Below, piece by piece: positions 15,498-15,589 of a stretch of 15,589 nt of DNA (the first letter of the stretch is position 1; every line of letters begins with the position of its first letter). Position numbers and translations under genes: made by a program. Source of the DNA: Nitrospiraceae bacterium (GTDB taxonomy: Bacteria; Nitrospirota; Nitrospiria; Nitrospirales; UBA8639); contig DOFS01000105.1 of assembly GCA_003523945.1 (NCBI GenBank), positions 1 through 15,589 on the forward strand, read 5' to 3'. Below the pieces are notes generated by a model. It saw only the letters and a program-made list of their open reading frames with translations, did no database searches and was not told where the DNA came from.

Positions 15498-15589
15498 GTG
15501 CGTGAATACCTGGATTTTGAAAAACCCCTGAAGGAACTTGAAGAACGCATTGCCAAGTTGGTGAAATCAAAATCCAAAAAGGTCTCGGT
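15498..15589 (+). CDS. accA: Acetyl-CoA carboxylase carboxyltransferase subunit alpha, N-terminus (3' truncated)
   Basis: GTG at 15498 with AAGGAG at 15485-15490. The 31 visible codons begin REYLDFEKPLKELEERIAKL, the characteristic amphipathic N-terminus of AccA, which together with AccD transfers carboxyl from biotin to acetyl-CoA in fatty-acid synthesis. It lies 25 bp after dnaE on the same strand, an order found in many bacteria. The catalytic domain is outside the window. Confidence 0.88.
   Translation, partial: MREYLDFEKPLKELEERIAKLVKSKSKKVS

Overview
The window comes from a Gram-negative (diderm) bacterium of medium GC content. Evidence is a TonB-dependent outer-membrane receptor, another outer-membrane beta-barrel, several Sec signal peptides, and the dnaE-accA pair. 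The overall character would fit Nitrospirota or a related phylum, but that is an impression from protein style, not a demonstrated assignment.

Layout. (1) Positions 1-686: 3' end of a TonB-dependent receptor on the plus strand. (2) 776-3168, minus strand: a secreted seven-repeat TPR protein and, upstream of it, a sigma-54-dependent activator with a degenerate receiver domain. (3) 3169-4652: a long AT-rich control region holding a close match to a sigma-54 promoter (4348-4364), a perfect inverted repeat about 200 bp upstream of it (candidate activator site), a second inverted repeat across the -12 element, and a terminator-like leader hairpin. (4) 4653-9878: a tight five-gene plus-strand cluster of three exported low-complexity or repeat proteins, an exported C39 cysteine peptidase and an outer-membrane beta-barrel protein. 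(5) 9879-10475: non-coding, with an orphan promoter-like sequence and hairpins. (6) 10476-11506, minus strand: bacterioferritin and a YbjQ-family protein. (7) 11507-12007: non-coding, with inverted repeats and a perfect DnaA box. (8) 12008 to the end: dnaE (DNA polymerase III alpha) and the first 31 codons of accA.

The cluster at 4653-9878 is the main discovery candidate. Its parts (repeat proteins, a C39 peptidase with Cys-His-Asp, an outer-membrane barrel, a CxxC near one C-terminus) parallel the Fap functional-amyloid operon of Pseudomonas, but the proteins look divergent and no FapA-like chaperone is seen. Each of the three exported proteins has a Sec signal peptide followed at once by a motif of the form D-x-E-L-D-x-[VIL]-[TS]-A-A-G. 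This has the spacing of the double-glycine leaders that C39 peptidases cut in bacteriocin export. The peptidase carries a similar motif (EELELITAGG) behind its own catalytic domain. The model I infer is: Sec export to the periplasm, leader removal by the soluble C39 enzyme (including its own tail), then passage through the beta-barrel to a surface fibre or matrix. Transcription would start at the sigma-54 promoter, possibly under the divergent activator, and two terminator-like hairpins (in the leader and after the first gene) could set the dose of each component.
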